A stretch of DNA of 21,654 nt, taken from a virus. Positions 6,836 through 14,938 of the stretch are shown piece after piece. The first letter of the stretch is position 1; each line of letters starts with the position of its first letter. The stretch is from positions 1-21,654 of IMG/VR virus record IMGVR_UViG_3300025896_000212. One strand, given 5' to 3'. The notes under the pieces were generated by a model. The model worked only from the letters and a program-made list of their open reading frames with translations, was not told where the DNA came from and did no database searches. The position numbers and the translations under genes were made by a program.

Positions 6836-7317
6836 GCGAGCTGCAGCCCATTACCCGCACCCGTCGCATCGCCGCGCTCATCGCCGCGCTGCTGGCCTTG
6901 GCCGCGACCGATGCTGCAGGCCGCGACTGCCGCGATATGCCGCCCGGCACCACGCTCAAGATGCCGCTGCCATCGATGTGGACGCAGCCGCCTGCCAGCG
7001 CGGTCCGGTACGTGTCATGCGAGCGGATTGGCGAGCTGTACGCGGCCATGCGGCATCTGCCGCTTGACCGTGGCGTGCGGGAGAACCGCGACTGCCACCT
7101 GCTCGGGGCGTGGCTTGCTGACGGCGACATGATCGCCAACATGGCCTACGGCGCCGATGCCGGGCATATCGTGGTGTGCGCCGGAATGAGCCGCGACATG
7201 GCGCGCATGGTGGCCGTGCATGAGAACGCGCATCGGGCGCATGGGTGGCGCGACGATGGGCCGGGCAAGCAATACACGCTCAAGGCGTGGCTGGTGGCGT
7301 GGAGGGCGCGCAAATGA
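6832..7317 (+). CDS. exported HExxH putative metallopeptidase-like protein (161 aa)
   Basis: The GTG start (6832) overlaps the previous stop. The N-terminus (TRTRRIAALIAALLALAATDA) looks like a Sec signal peptide, with cleavage likely near residue 25. The mature part has four cysteines that could form disulfides in the periplasm (RDCRD, YVSCER, NRDCHL, IVVCAG). Near the C-terminus, MVAVHENAHRAHGW contains an HExxH zinc-binding motif (about residues 133-137), and the HGW ending resembles small phage proteins with HE..H..GW motifs. A periplasmic zinc peptidase, perhaps acting on the cell wall or envelope during lysis, is an inference; I see no other endolysin here. The next gene overlaps by ATGA. 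Confidence 0.68.
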   Translation: MSELQPITRTRRIAALIAALLALAATDAAGRDCRDMPPGTTLKMPLPSMWTQPPASAVRYVSCERIGELYAAMRHLPLDRGVRENRDCHLLGAWLADGDMIANMAYGADAGHIVVCAGMSRDMARMVAVHENAHRAHGWRDDGPGKQYTLKAWLVAWRARK

Positions 7318-7403
7318 CCCGCTTCGAAGACCTTCTCGACCGCGCCGTTGCCGTCATGGGCGCGGTTGTCGGCTTCATCATGCTCATCGGAGGGATGCTG
7401 TGA
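7314..7403 (+). CDS. very small membrane peptide (29 aa)
   Basis: The frame encodes MTRFEDLLDRAVAVMGAVVG followed by FIMLIGGML, an amphipathic start followed by one hydrophobic helix. It overlaps the upstream stop by ATGA and the downstream gene by GTGA, and it fills the space between them exactly, which is the main reason to accept it. Function unknown; a lysis accessory or membrane anchor is possible. Confidence 0.5.
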   Translation: MTRFEDLLDRAVAVMGAVVGFIMLIGGML

Positions 7404-7960
7404 CCACGCTCACCAAGGAACGATCAACCGACAACCTGCCAGATGGCGTGAGGTCATCCCTCGAATACCTGCGAACCGGCGGCCTCGGGGAGGTTATCGG
7501 GTTCACATCAATGGCGCTCGAAATGGGTGAGCCGAAGGTACAATCCGACACCGATATGGCGATGGCCCTTTGCCTTCTTGCGGCCGACGCCCTCGACGCC
7601 GCAGAGATAGAGAGGGAGCTAGAGCTGGAGAGGGTTCGCTTGGTGGGGATTGTCGAGCGCGATCCGAAGACAGTTATGATCGCTTACGAAGATGGCGACC
7701 ACCAGCGGTTGGCCAGAGCCGCGTCAAACGCGTTAGCCCGCGCCGACGCCGCCGAAGGCCGCCTCGCAAAGGCGGTGGAGGCACTCACCCCAAGCGGCGA
7801 AACCAAAGCCGCTTACATCGGCGAATTCAGCTTCACTGTAGACTTCACCAATGAAGATGGTGAGGACGACTACATGCGCGTTGATGTGCCGTGGACGACG
7901 ATCAAGGAGATCATGGCCGCCATCCGCGCCCGTGCCGCCCTCTCAGAACTGGAGGGGTGA
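7400..7960 (+). CDS. hypothetical protein with coiled-coil middle (186 aa)
   Basis: GTG 7400 overlaps the preceding TGA by 4 bp. The N-terminal third (SLEYLRTGGLGEVIGFTSMA) is followed by a helical, Glu/Arg-rich section (AAEIERELELERVRLVGIVE and ALARADAAEGRLAKAVEAL) likely to form a coiled coil. The C-terminus has a short beta-like part (GEFSFTVDFTNEDGEDDYMR) and a final helix. I recognise no family. Its GGAGG near the stop is the ribosome-binding site of the next gene. Confidence 0.68.
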   Translation: MTTLTKERSTDNLPDGVRSSLEYLRTGGLGEVIGFTSMALEMGEPKVQSDTDMAMALCLLAADALDAAEIERELELERVRLVGIVERDPKTVMIAYEDGDHQRLARAASNALARADAAEGRLAKAVEALTPSGETKAAYIGEFSFTVDFTNEDGEDDYMRVDVPWTTIKEIMAAIRARAALSELEG

Positions 7961-8245
7961 ATGAGCGACATGAACACGGTGAGCGCTACCGAACTAGAAT
8001 CCGAAAATGAGCGTCTGAAAGTAGCGCTGCGGAAGATGCACCGCCGGGCGCAGATCGCGGAAGGCGCAATCCAGTCGGCACAGGCAGCGGTGGATTTTGA
8101 GAAAATCTTGATCTCGAACCACACGGCGCGAAAGTCTAGGGTGCCTTATCCATATTACGAAGCGTTCACGCTCACGGCCAAGCGTATCAGCCGGGGCCTA
8201 TCCCGCATATACGCCGCCCGCGCCGCTCATGGGCGCAAGTCATGA
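7961..8245 (+). CDS. hypothetical protein with coiled-coil N-terminus (94 aa)
   Basis: ATG 7961 follows the previous TGA directly, with GGAGG 5 nt upstream. The N-terminus (TELESENERLKVALRKMHRR) is a clear coiled-coil heptad pattern, and the C-terminal part (YEAFTLTAKRISRGLSRIYA) is basic and amphipathic. Heptad plus basic helix could mean oligomerisation and nucleic-acid or membrane binding, but no family is recognised. It is followed by a 25-bp gap before the next membrane peptide. Confidence 0.65.
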   Translation: MSDMNTVSATELESENERLKVALRKMHRRAQIAEGAIQSAQAAVDFEKILISNHTARKSRVPYPYYEAFTLTAKRISRGLSRIYAARAAHGRKS

Positions 8246-8270
8246 CCCGCATGGAACGCAAGGTCAGACC

Positions 8271-8366
8271 ATGACCATCCTGATCGCATCTATCGCCGGC
8301 ACCGTCATATTCGGCATCATAACCCTGATCTTGCTGATTGCTCTCATCTCGGGCAGCAAGGACTGA
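8271..8366 (+). CDS. very small membrane peptide (31 aa)
   Basis: The frame encodes MTILIASIAGTVIFGIITLI followed by LLIALISGSKD, almost entirely one transmembrane helix with a short charged tail. The stop TGA shares its last base with the ATG of the large terminase (TGATG at 8364-8368), which supports it being translated. No strong ribosome-binding site is visible. Function unknown; lysis-related or superinfection-exclusion roles are only guesses from size. Confidence 0.52.
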   Translation: MTILIASIAGTVIFGIITLILLIALISGSKD

Positions 8367-10060
8367 TGACCACCAACGCCCGCCAGTGGAGCGGCTCAAC
8401 TCCGCCCAATTACGTCGAGGTCTACCGCTGGCGACAGGGCCGCTTGCTCGGCATGCGCAAGCACAAGCACATGCTGGCTGGCGCGCTGGAATACTACCGC
8501 ACCATGCCAGTCGAGTGGATCAACGACTGGTGCGACACATATAACCCGCGCAACGCCATGGACCCGGATGCGCTGGTCTACATGCCGATGGTGCTGTTCC
8601 CGCGCCAGCGGGAGTTCGTGCAATATCTCCACCAGCTCGTCACGTCCGCTGCGAACGGGCTGGTGGAGAAATCCCGCGACATGGGCGCAACGTGGGTGGC
8701 GTGCGCCTACTCGGTATGGGCATGGCGGTTCATCCCCGGCGCAGCCATCGGATGGGGCTCGCGATCGTCGACGCTGGTTGACCAGTTGGGCGATCCGAAA
8801 TCCATCTTTGAGAAGATGCGCGACATTATCCGCCGCTTGCCGCGGGAGTTCTGGCCAGTCGGGTTCAACCCCAAGCTGCACATGACATCGATGCGCATCC
8901 TGAACCCCGAAACTGGCGCATCCATCATCGGGGAGATTGGCGACAACATCGGTCGCGGCGGTCGCACGCTCGCCTATTTCGTTGACGAGGCCGCGCACCT
9001 CGCGCACCCCGAGGCCATCGAAGCCGCACTCGGCAATAACACCAACGTCCGCGTCGATATCTCGTCCGTGTTCGGCGTCGGCAACGTGTTCCACCGCAAG
9101 CGCGAGGCAGGCGTCGTCTGGAAACCCGGCCAGCCGATGGTGAAGGACCGCGCCAACGTGTTCATCATGGACTGGCGCGAAAACCCGCTTCACACTCAGG
9201 AATGGTACGATAACCAGCGGGCCGAGAAGGAAGCCATCGGCCTGTTGCATATCCACGATCAGGAAATCAACCGCGTCTATGGCGCGGCCATCACTGGCAC
9301 CATCATCCCCGACGCCTTCGCTCGATCGTGCCTTGACGCTCATCGCGTCATCCCCGGTATGGACCGAGGCAAGTGGCGCGCGGCCATCGACCCTGCAGAC
9401 GAGGGCCGCGACCGACACGCGGCCGGCGCGGCTCGCAACGTGGTGCTGCGCCGGGCGGACCACTGGCATACCGGCGACACTGGCGACACGACGCGGCGTT
9501 GCGTTGCGTGGTTCCGTGATCTGGGGTGGCTCGATATCCAGTACGATAGCGTCGGCGTCGGGGCGGGCGTGAAATCCGAGGCCAACCGCCTTGCCGCGCT
9601 ACCGGAAGGCAACCCGGAGCGGTTGCCGCGCGGCATGCGGTTCATCGCGTGGAATGCGGGCAGTGGCGTGCTGTGGCCTGACGCGCATATCGATCCGAAC
9701 GATCCTGATAGCCCGACCAATGCGGAGCAGTACGCGAACCTGAAAGCGCAAGCGTGGTGGAGCATGCGCACCAGGTGCGAAAAAACCATGAAGGCCATTG
9801 CGGCGATCAAGGCTGGCGAGCCATGCCCATATCACCCCGACGAACTGTTCTCTATCGACACGGACAGCATCGGCATGGACACGGCGTTGCAACTGGTAAA
9901 GGAGCTGACGCAGCCCGCCCGCAAGGAAGGCACGACAACGACCAAGATCGTGGTGGACAAGAAGCCGGGCGGCAGCGAATCCCCGAACCTCGCCGACATG
10001 GTTGTGATGCTGATGTTCCCGATCCCCGGCGAGGGGTATGACCTTGCGTCGGCGCTGTGA
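8366..10060 (+). CDS. terL: terminase large subunit (packaging ATPase/nuclease)
   Basis: This 564-aa motor pumps DNA into the prohead and cuts it. The N-terminal ATPase shows the adenine-binding region PRQREFVQYL (79-88), a terminase-type Walker A, EKSRDMGATW (101-110), Walker B LAYFVDEAA (202-210) with catalytic Glu 208, and coupling motif NVRVDISSVFG (227-237). The C-terminal RNase H-like nuclease shows AIDPADEGRDRHA (340-352), the second acidic site IQYDSVGVGAG (391-401) and a final Asp in SPNLADMVVMLMFP. Length and motifs are complete. The ATG shares a base with the preceding TGA. A strong terminator follows at 10112-10144, so the packaging operon ends here rather than running into the portal gene. 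Confidence 0.96.
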   Translation: MTTNARQWSGSTPPNYVEVYRWRQGRLLGMRKHKHMLAGALEYYRTMPVEWINDWCDTYNPRNAMDPDALVYMPMVLFPRQREFVQYLHQLVTSAANGLVEKSRDMGATWVACAYSVWAWRFIPGAAIGWGSRSSTLVDQLGDPKSIFEKMRDIIRRLPREFWPVGFNPKLHMTSMRILNPETGASIIGEIGDNIGRGGRTLAYFVDEAAHLAHPEAIEAALGNNTNVRVDISSVFGVGNVFHRKREAGVVWKPGQPMVKDRANVFIMDWRENPLHTQEWYDNQRAEKEAIGLLHIHDQEINRVYGAAITGTIIPDAFARSCLDAHRVIPGMDRGKWRAAIDPADEGRDRHAAGAARNVVLRRADHWHTGDTGDTTRRCVAWFRDLGWLDIQYDSVGVGAGVKSEANRLAALPEGNPERLPRGMRFIAWNAGSGVLWPDAHIDPNDPDSPTNAEQYANLKAQAWWSMRTRCEKTMKAIAAIKAGEPCPYHPDELFSIDTDSIGMDTALQLVKELTQPARKEGTTTTKIVVDKKPGGSESPNLADMVVMLMFPIPGEGYDLASAL

Positions 10061-10111
10061 GCCTGATACATGATCAGTGCGCTCACGCGCGACCTCCTTG
10101 TTGCTGACACC

Positions 10112-10144
10112 AGCCCCGGCGCTTGCCCCGCGCCGGGGCTTTTT
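10112..10144 (+). terminator. rho-independent terminator after terL
   Basis: An 11-bp perfect stem (AGCCCCGGCGC pairing with GCGCCGGGGCT) with a 7-nt loop is followed by a run of five T. It lies 51 bp after the terL stop and rules out the in-frame upstream portal start at 10077, since that would place the hairpin inside the coding sequence. Confidence 0.92.
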
Positions 10145-10175
10145 CATTGCCGCGCGCCATGCTACCAATGCCGGC

Positions 10176-12020
10176 ATGAACAAGCCCATCATCCGAGTGC
10201 CTGCCGGCAGCACGCCATTCCTCGCGGATGGGTTCGTGAATTTCGCGTCTCGCATCGGCACGGCGTCCGACAAGTCGCGCTATGGGCATTACCAGACGAC
10301 ATGGGCCGACTATGCCGACATAGACGCGGCCTACAGCACGTCATGGTTCCGCAAGATCGTAGATATCCCTCCCTTCGACGAGGTTCGCGAGTGGCGGACG
10401 TGGATGGGGCTGGACACGAAGCAGGTCGCGGCCGTCGATGAGACAGAGAAGCGTCTCGACATCCGCCGCAAGGTGCGGGACGCGCGCATCCTCGCCCGCA
10501 AAGATGGTGGCGCGCTGCTGCTGATGGGCGTTGCCGGGCAAGACCCATCGCAGCCGCTCGGTCCGGTCGCGCGCGGGGCGTTGCAATTCGTGACGGTGCT
10601 GAGCCGTTGGGAGGTATCGCCCGGCCCGCGCGATAACAACCCCATGTCGCCCTCACATGGTGGGCCTGAGTATTACACGCTCACCGACATGGCCGCGACC
10701 CGCGTGCACCCGTCGCGCGTCATCCGGTTCATCGGCAGTCCCATCCGCGACCGCCGATATTACGATGGATGGGGCGAAAGCCTCTGGATCGAGATGCGCG
10801 ATGCCGTGTCCAAGGCGGACCAGATCGCGGCCGGCGTTGCAGCGCTGGTGGATGAAGCCAAGATTGACGTGGTGCGCATCAAGGGGCTGATGGGCAACAT
10901 CGCGACGGCTGAATACGAGACCCTGCTGGCGCGTCGGTGGTCATCGATCATGACGCTGAAATCGTCCGTCAACGCGCTCATGCTGGACGGCGAAGACGAG
11001 TACGAGCAGAAAACCCTGACGTTTCAGGGTCTGACCGATATCCAGAACAACGCCCTGATGATCATGGCCGGTAAGGCTGATATCCCTGCCACGCGCCTGC
11101 TCGGCCGCTCGCCACAGGGCATGAACGCAACGGGCGAAAGCGACTTGCGAAACTACTACGACCGCATCCGCGCCGGCCAGCAAACCGACCTCGCGCCGAC
11201 GCTCCGCCCGCTCGATATGGCCCTGCTCGCATCCACGCTCGGGGCCGTGCCGCCTGAGGCGTATGTCGAGTGGAACCCGCTCTATCAGATGAGCGAAAAG
11301 GAATCGGCGGACGTTGAGAAGGTGTTTGCCGACACGGCTGAGAAATACGCCAACATGGGCGTAATCCCGGACACGGCGCTCACTGCCATGGTGCGCGGCG
11401 GTATCATCGAGCGCGGGCAGTGGCCGGGCGCGGATAACGCCTACGCCGATGCTGACGCCGCTGGTGAAATGCCGGACATGCTGGACGAACCTGACCCGGA
11501 GCCTGTGGTGGATCCGGTTCCGGTGACGCCGCCCGCACCAGTCACCGACGCCGCGCCCCGCACGCTGTATGTGCGGCGCGACGTGGTTAACGCCGCCGCG
11601 ATCAAGGCATGGGCTGCGAAGCAGGGGTTTGCCGCGACCGTCGATGACATGCACGTCACCATTGCGCATAGCACCACGCCGATTGACTGGATGAAGGTGC
11701 CTGCGGAGTGGTCCATTGGCAAGGCGGACGGCAAGATGACCGTGCCAGCCGGTGGCGCGCGACTAGTCGAGCCGCTTGGCGACAAGGGCGCTGTGGCGCT
11801 GCTGTTCAATTCGACGGAACTGGCATGGCGTCACATGGCCATCCGCGAGGCTGGCGCGTCATGGGATTTCCCGGAATACCAGCCGCACGTCACCATCACG
11901 TATGACGGCGCTGGCGTTGATCTGCGGACAATCGAGCCGTATCGCGGCCCGATAGAGCTTGGGCCTGAGGTGTTCGAGGAGGTCAAAGACCCCGGCACCA
12001 TCGAACACACGGAGAGTTGA
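10176..12020 (+). CDS. portal protein (DUF1073-type) fused to a C-terminal Acb1-like 2H phosphoesterase
   Basis: The 614-aa product has two parts. Residues 1 to about 425 are a DUF1073-type portal: GFVNFASRIGTASDKSRYGH near the start, AAYSTSWFRKIVDIPPFDEV, and LLGRSPQGMNATGESDLRNY in the middle. This forms the DNA channel and tail-attachment ring. After an acidic, proline-rich linker (MPDMLDEPDPEPVVDPVPVT), residues about 462-614 form a 2H phosphoesterase-like domain with two HVT motifs, MHVTIAHS (H493) and PHVTITYDG (H571), 78 residues apart. In Acb1 (T4 gp57B family) paired HxT motifs cleave cyclic oligonucleotide signals of CBASS immunity. I chose ATG 10176 because it lies after the terminator; it has no Shine-Dalgarno sequence. 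Whether the fused domain is active is inference. Confidence 0.93.
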   Translation: MNKPIIRVPAGSTPFLADGFVNFASRIGTASDKSRYGHYQTTWADYADIDAAYSTSWFRKIVDIPPFDEVREWRTWMGLDTKQVAAVDETEKRLDIRRKVRDARILARKDGGALLLMGVAGQDPSQPLGPVARGALQFVTVLSRWEVSPGPRDNNPMSPSHGGPEYYTLTDMAATRVHPSRVIRFIGSPIRDRRYYDGWGESLWIEMRDAVSKADQIAAGVAALVDEAKIDVVRIKGLMGNIATAEYETLLARRWSSIMTLKSSVNALMLDGEDEYEQKTLTFQGLTDIQNNALMIMAGKADIPATRLLGRSPQGMNATGESDLRNYYDRIRAGQQTDLAPTLRPLDMALLASTLGAVPPEAYVEWNPLYQMSEKESADVEKVFADTAEKYANMGVIPDTALTAMVRGGIIERGQWPGADNAYADADAAGEMPDMLDEPDPEPVVDPVPVTPPAPVTDAAPRTLYVRRDVVNAAAIKAWAAKQGFAATVDDMHVTIAHSTTPIDWMKVPAEWSIGKADGKMTVPAGGARLVEPLGDKGAVALLFNSTELAWRHMAIREAGASWDFPEYQPHVTITYDGAGVDLRTIEPYRGPIELGPEVFEEVKDPGTIEHTES

Positions 12021-12023
12021 GAC

Positions 12024-12635
12024 ATGGCCATTACCGCATTGCAGGACGTATTCCGCTACCTCGACGCCGATGGTCGGTTGCAGGCCGCTGAACTGGTGCG
12101 CGCCGTCATGGCGGGTCTTGACGGGGCAGGCCCCATCTCTCGCGCCAATCCGCTTCCCGTGCTTGGGGCGGCAGGCTGCTACGCCACCGCTTCATTCACG
12201 CCAGCGGCTGCGGCCTATTCCGCCAATGACATTATCGGCGCAAGCGGCGAGTTCGCCTTCACCTTCGCGGATGGCACGGCCATTCCGGCGGGGTCGGTGG
12301 TGCGGGTGCTGGACAGTCTGCTTCGCATCGACGCGACGGCGTTGCAGGCGTCGGAGGCCGGCTACCAGTTGCAGACATACTCCGCGACCCAGCCCAGCGC
12401 GCAGGCCGACAATGATGCGTGGACGCTGGCGAGCGGGGACTTGACGACCTATCGCGGCGCGATGGCCATCGGAACGCCGGTGGACCTCGGCGCGGCGCTG
12501 TTCGTGCGGACGCCCTATCAGGACTTTGACGTGCGGCTCACCACGTCCAGCCTGTGGGCGCGGTTGCAGACGCTCGCCGGGTTTACCGCGACTGCCGTCG
12601 CCCGGCAGGTGACACTTTACGGGATCGTGCTCTGA
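12024..12635 (+). CDS. phage structural-type protein (203 aa)
   Basis: The product starts MAITALQDVFRYLDADGRLQ and is beta-rich with few charges: ASFTPAAAAYSANDIIGASG, then a jelly-roll-like series of short strands and ADNDAWTLASGDLTTYRGAM. I know this layout (AYxANDxxG near the N-terminus, ADNDAW in the middle) from uncharacterised virion-associated proteins near portal genes. GGAGAG lies upstream of ATG 12024, 3 nt after the portal stop. Its stop overlaps the next start. A capsid-surface or head-decoration role is inferred from composition and position only. Confidence 0.75.
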   Translation: MAITALQDVFRYLDADGRLQAAELVRAVMAGLDGAGPISRANPLPVLGAAGCYATASFTPAAAAYSANDIIGASGEFAFTFADGTAIPAGSVVRVLDSLLRIDATALQASEAGYQLQTYSATQPSAQADNDAWTLASGDLTTYRGAMAIGTPVDLGAALFVRTPYQDFDVRLTTSSLWARLQTLAGFTATAVARQVTLYGIVL

Positions 12636-13429
12636 TGGTTTCGGCCCCGGCCTATATGGCCCTGTTGAGCGGCTACGACCCGCTGGCGCGTGGGCTGTTT
12701 GATCGGTCCCCGGAGCAGGGCGCCCCCAGGCGTGGGCTGATCAGCCGAACGCTGAAGAAGCTCCGCGCCGCTGGCGTGGTGGCTCGTGGCGACTGTCTAT
12801 GGTTCCAAGCTGCCGCCGACGCCACAATTGCGCGGCTCAACTGGCTCTCGTCGTCCTACACCCTTGCGGCTGTCAACAGCCCGACGTTCACGGCAGATCG
12901 CGGCTACACTGGCGACGGCGCGAGCGCCTATCTGACGACGGGGTTTGTGCCATCGACAGCGGGCGGGAAGTTCGTTCAGGACAGCGCCGCACTTGGCGTA
13001 TGGGTGCGTACTTTTTCGGCATCCGCCAACCGCGGGCACGGCGCGAGCGACGTAGCGGTCAACTCCTATTCGACCATCGAGTTCCGCACTGATGGTGCGA
13101 TGTGGGGCAAAACCAACGGCGTTAGCACGTCCAATGTCGTCTATGCCGGGGCAACCTCGGCGCCGGGCCTATTCGTAACCGAGCGACTCGGCGCGGCATC
13201 GGTACGGATAGTGAAAAACGGCGTGTCTCAGGTCACGGACGTGTTTGCGTCGACGGCCAATGTGCCCCGTGAAATGTACCTATTGGCTCGAAACTCGAAT
13301 GGCAGCGGAGCGGGCTTTAGCGCGGATCAGATCAGCATGGCCTATCTCGGTGGCGCGCTCACCGACGAGCAGCACGTCGCGCTCTATGACATTGCGCGCG
13401 AATACCTGACCGCAGTGGGGGCAATCTGA
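12635..13429 (+). CDS. LamG/concanavalin-like virion protein (264 aa)
   Basis: ATG 12635 shares its first base with the preceding TGA. The N-terminal 55 residues (PLARGLFDRSPEQGAPRRGL, then a basic segment) are followed by a beta-rich domain with the pattern SPTFTADRGYTGDGASAYLT, LGVWVRTFSASANRG, YSTIEFRTDGAMWG and AYLGGALTDEQHVALYDIAR. Such a series is typical of LamG/concanavalin-like lectin folds that bind glycans. The small final helix after ALTDEQ is usual in these proteins. In a phage, such a domain would sit on a surface fibre or head decoration; placement among head genes favours a head or neck appendage. No enzymatic motif is seen. Confidence 0.78.
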   Translation: MVSAPAYMALLSGYDPLARGLFDRSPEQGAPRRGLISRTLKKLRAAGVVARGDCLWFQAAADATIARLNWLSSSYTLAAVNSPTFTADRGYTGDGASAYLTTGFVPSTAGGKFVQDSAALGVWVRTFSASANRGHGASDVAVNSYSTIEFRTDGAMWGKTNGVSTSNVVYAGATSAPGLFVTERLGAASVRIVKNGVSQVTDVFASTANVPREMYLLARNSNGSGAGFSADQISMAYLGGALTDEQHVALYDIAREYLTAVGAI

Positions 13430-13665
13430 TGCGCTGGATTCTGCTCACCGACGCCAAGCTGCGATATGCGCGCTCACTGGACGATGACGCCAACTATGTC
13501 ATCGCCGGGCGCGAGGTCGAAATCGGCCCCCTGGCTGGCCAGCATGCGGTTCCGGCCCGGATGATGGACGATCCGGCGTGTCCGGTGGGGCTGGCGGACT
13601 ATCTCGGCACGCTCCCTAGCGGAGAGTATCAGGCGGCGGAGTTGTTTGCGCCGAATGATGAATGA
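13429..13665 (+). CDS. small hypothetical protein of the head module (78 aa)
   Basis: The product starts MRWILLTDAKLRYARSLDDD and seems to be a small beta-strand protein (NYVIAGREVEIGPLAGQHAV) with an acidic tail. I recognise no family. Its ATG overlaps the preceding TGA by one base and its end overlaps the head morphogenesis gene by ATGA, so it belongs to the structural operon. It may be a partner of the lectin-like protein just upstream, but that is from position only. Confidence 0.68.
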   Translation: MRWILLTDAKLRYARSLDDDANYVIAGREVEIGPLAGQHAVPARMMDDPACPVGLADYLGTLPSGEYQAAELFAPNDE

Positions 13666-14456
13666 TCCCCATCCCGCTCGCAGACCTCGCGCGCGCGGCC
13701 GGCCGCCGCAAGTCCACACGGCTGCGGCCTGTGGTCCCGACGCGGACGCTGGCTGACGACCTATATGCCATCTATGCCGACAGTTTGCGGGTGTGGGCAG
13801 ACCTCGCCATTGAGCTTGCACGCGACTATACGCAACCCGCGCCAGTGCGCACCGACGCTGACGGCATGCAGTTGCAGTGGCTGGTGAACCAAGCCGCCGC
13901 CAAGGCTGACAACACGCTGATCTATCAGACCGAGAAGCTGGGCCGCTGGGTCAGCCGCGTTGGCGAGTGGCACGGGCGCAAAACCATATCGTCTGTGCAG
14001 TCGGCGTTGGGCGTCGATATCGCGCCATACATGCGCCTGTCCGACATCCGCGAGCCGCTCGAGCTATCCATCCGGGAGAACGTGTCGCTGATTCGGTCCA
14101 TCAACGCCGACACGAGAACCAAGATGGAGGCGATCATATTCGACGCCATCGCCAACCGGCGGAACAAGAAATACGTGACCGACGCGCTCGCGGCGGCCAT
14201 GGGCGTGACCAAGAAGCGGGCGCGGCGCATTGCCAACGATCAGTTGCACCGGCTATCGATCACGCTCACGTCGCTGCGTAACCAGCAACTCGGGATCGAA
14301 ACCTACATCTGGCAGACCCGCGAGGATGACCGGGTGCGCAAGGTGCACGCGGCACGCAACCATCACGTGTTCCGATGGGACACGCCACCATTCGACGGAG
14401 CCCCCGGAAACCCGATAAATTGCAGGTGCATTGCTATTCCACAAATCGAGCTATAG
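13662..14456 (+). CDS. head morphogenesis protein, Mu gpF / SPP1 gp7-like
   Basis: This 264-aa minor head protein belongs to the Phage_Mu_F family, which binds the portal and helps DNA ejection or head assembly. The C-terminal family signature is clear: KKRARRIANDQLHRL, LRNQQLGIETYIWQTREDDR (about 203-224), VRKVHAARNHHVFRWDTPPF and PGNPINCRC (about 248-256). The N-terminal half is helical and less conserved. The start overlaps the previous stop by ATGA. The C-terminal NCRC and HAARN positions are those expected for an intact protein. Confidence 0.92.
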   Translation: MIPIPLADLARAAGRRKSTRLRPVVPTRTLADDLYAIYADSLRVWADLAIELARDYTQPAPVRTDADGMQLQWLVNQAAAKADNTLIYQTEKLGRWVSRVGEWHGRKTISSVQSALGVDIAPYMRLSDIREPLELSIRENVSLIRSINADTRTKMEAIIFDAIANRRNKKYVTDALAAAMGVTKKRARRIANDQLHRLSITLTSLRNQQLGIETYIWQTREDDRVRKVHAARNHHVFRWDTPPFDGAPGNPINCRCIAIPQIEL

Positions 14457-14458
14457 CC

Positions 14459-14938
14459 ATGGTCAACCCCGGCCTCCGCATCCATCGCAACCGGCTGGCG
14501 CGCATGCGGCGCATCAAGACACCATCGCTCAAGGCGCTGTACGAGGCTGGCGAGGTGATCCGCGCCGACGCGGCGGCCTCGATCAAAGAGGGCGCCATCA
14601 GCGGACCGGGGCATATCCCATCGCAGCCGTTCACCGCGCCCAATGCTGACACGCATCAGCTTGATCTGAGCATTGACGTGGTGCTGAACCCGTCTCGCCT
14701 CAGCGCCAGCGTTGTCAGCCGCGCGCCGTATTCGTCGTTTCTTGAGTTCGGCACGAGCAAGATGGCCGCGCGCCCGTTCCTGCGGCCGGCGCTGCTGCGC
14801 AACCGAAACCGGATCATTTTCGGGCAGGTGCAGGCGGTGAACAGCCTCATCGGGCTGCGCAAGGGCACGGCGGCACAGGATCAGGCCGTGCTCAGTTCCA
14901 TCAGCTACACGGCAGTGCAAAGGGCCTTGACAGTGTAG
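14459..14938 (+). CDS. HK97 gp10-like neck/tail-joining protein
   Basis: The 159-aa product contains the HK97-gp10 signature RAPYSSFLEFGTSKMAARPF followed by LRPAL (residues 88-112), and an N-terminal LKALYEAGEVIRADAAASIK helix typical of the family. These proteins form part of the head-tail connector or tail-completion ring. ATG 14459 lies 2 nt after the previous stop TAG; no good ribosome-binding site is visible, so translation is probably coupled. Its location before the capsid genes, rather than after DUF4054, is somewhat unusual but seen in this portal family's gene order. Confidence 0.9.
   Translation: MVNPGLRIHRNRLARMRRIKTPSLKALYEAGEVIRADAAASIKEGAISGPGHIPSQPFTAPNADTHQLDLSIDVVLNPSRLSASVVSRAPYSSFLEFGTSKMAARPFLRPALLRNRNRIIFGQVQAVNSLIGLRKGTAAQDQAVLSSISYTAVQRALTV

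Noticed and set aside
8242-8274. 10-aa frame overlapping the stop of the 94-aa gene by ATGA
   Set aside because: It is too short to support, although the ATGA overlap matches neighbouring genes.
8396-9469. 357-aa minus-strand open frame opposite terL
   Set aside because: It mirrors a gene with clear ATPase and nuclease motifs; its composition (His/Arg/Val-rich) is typical of antisense frames in GC-rich DNA.
10077-10175. In-frame extension of the portal protein upstream of ATG 10176
   Set aside because: It would include the terL terminator hairpin, and the residues do not look like a portal N-terminus.
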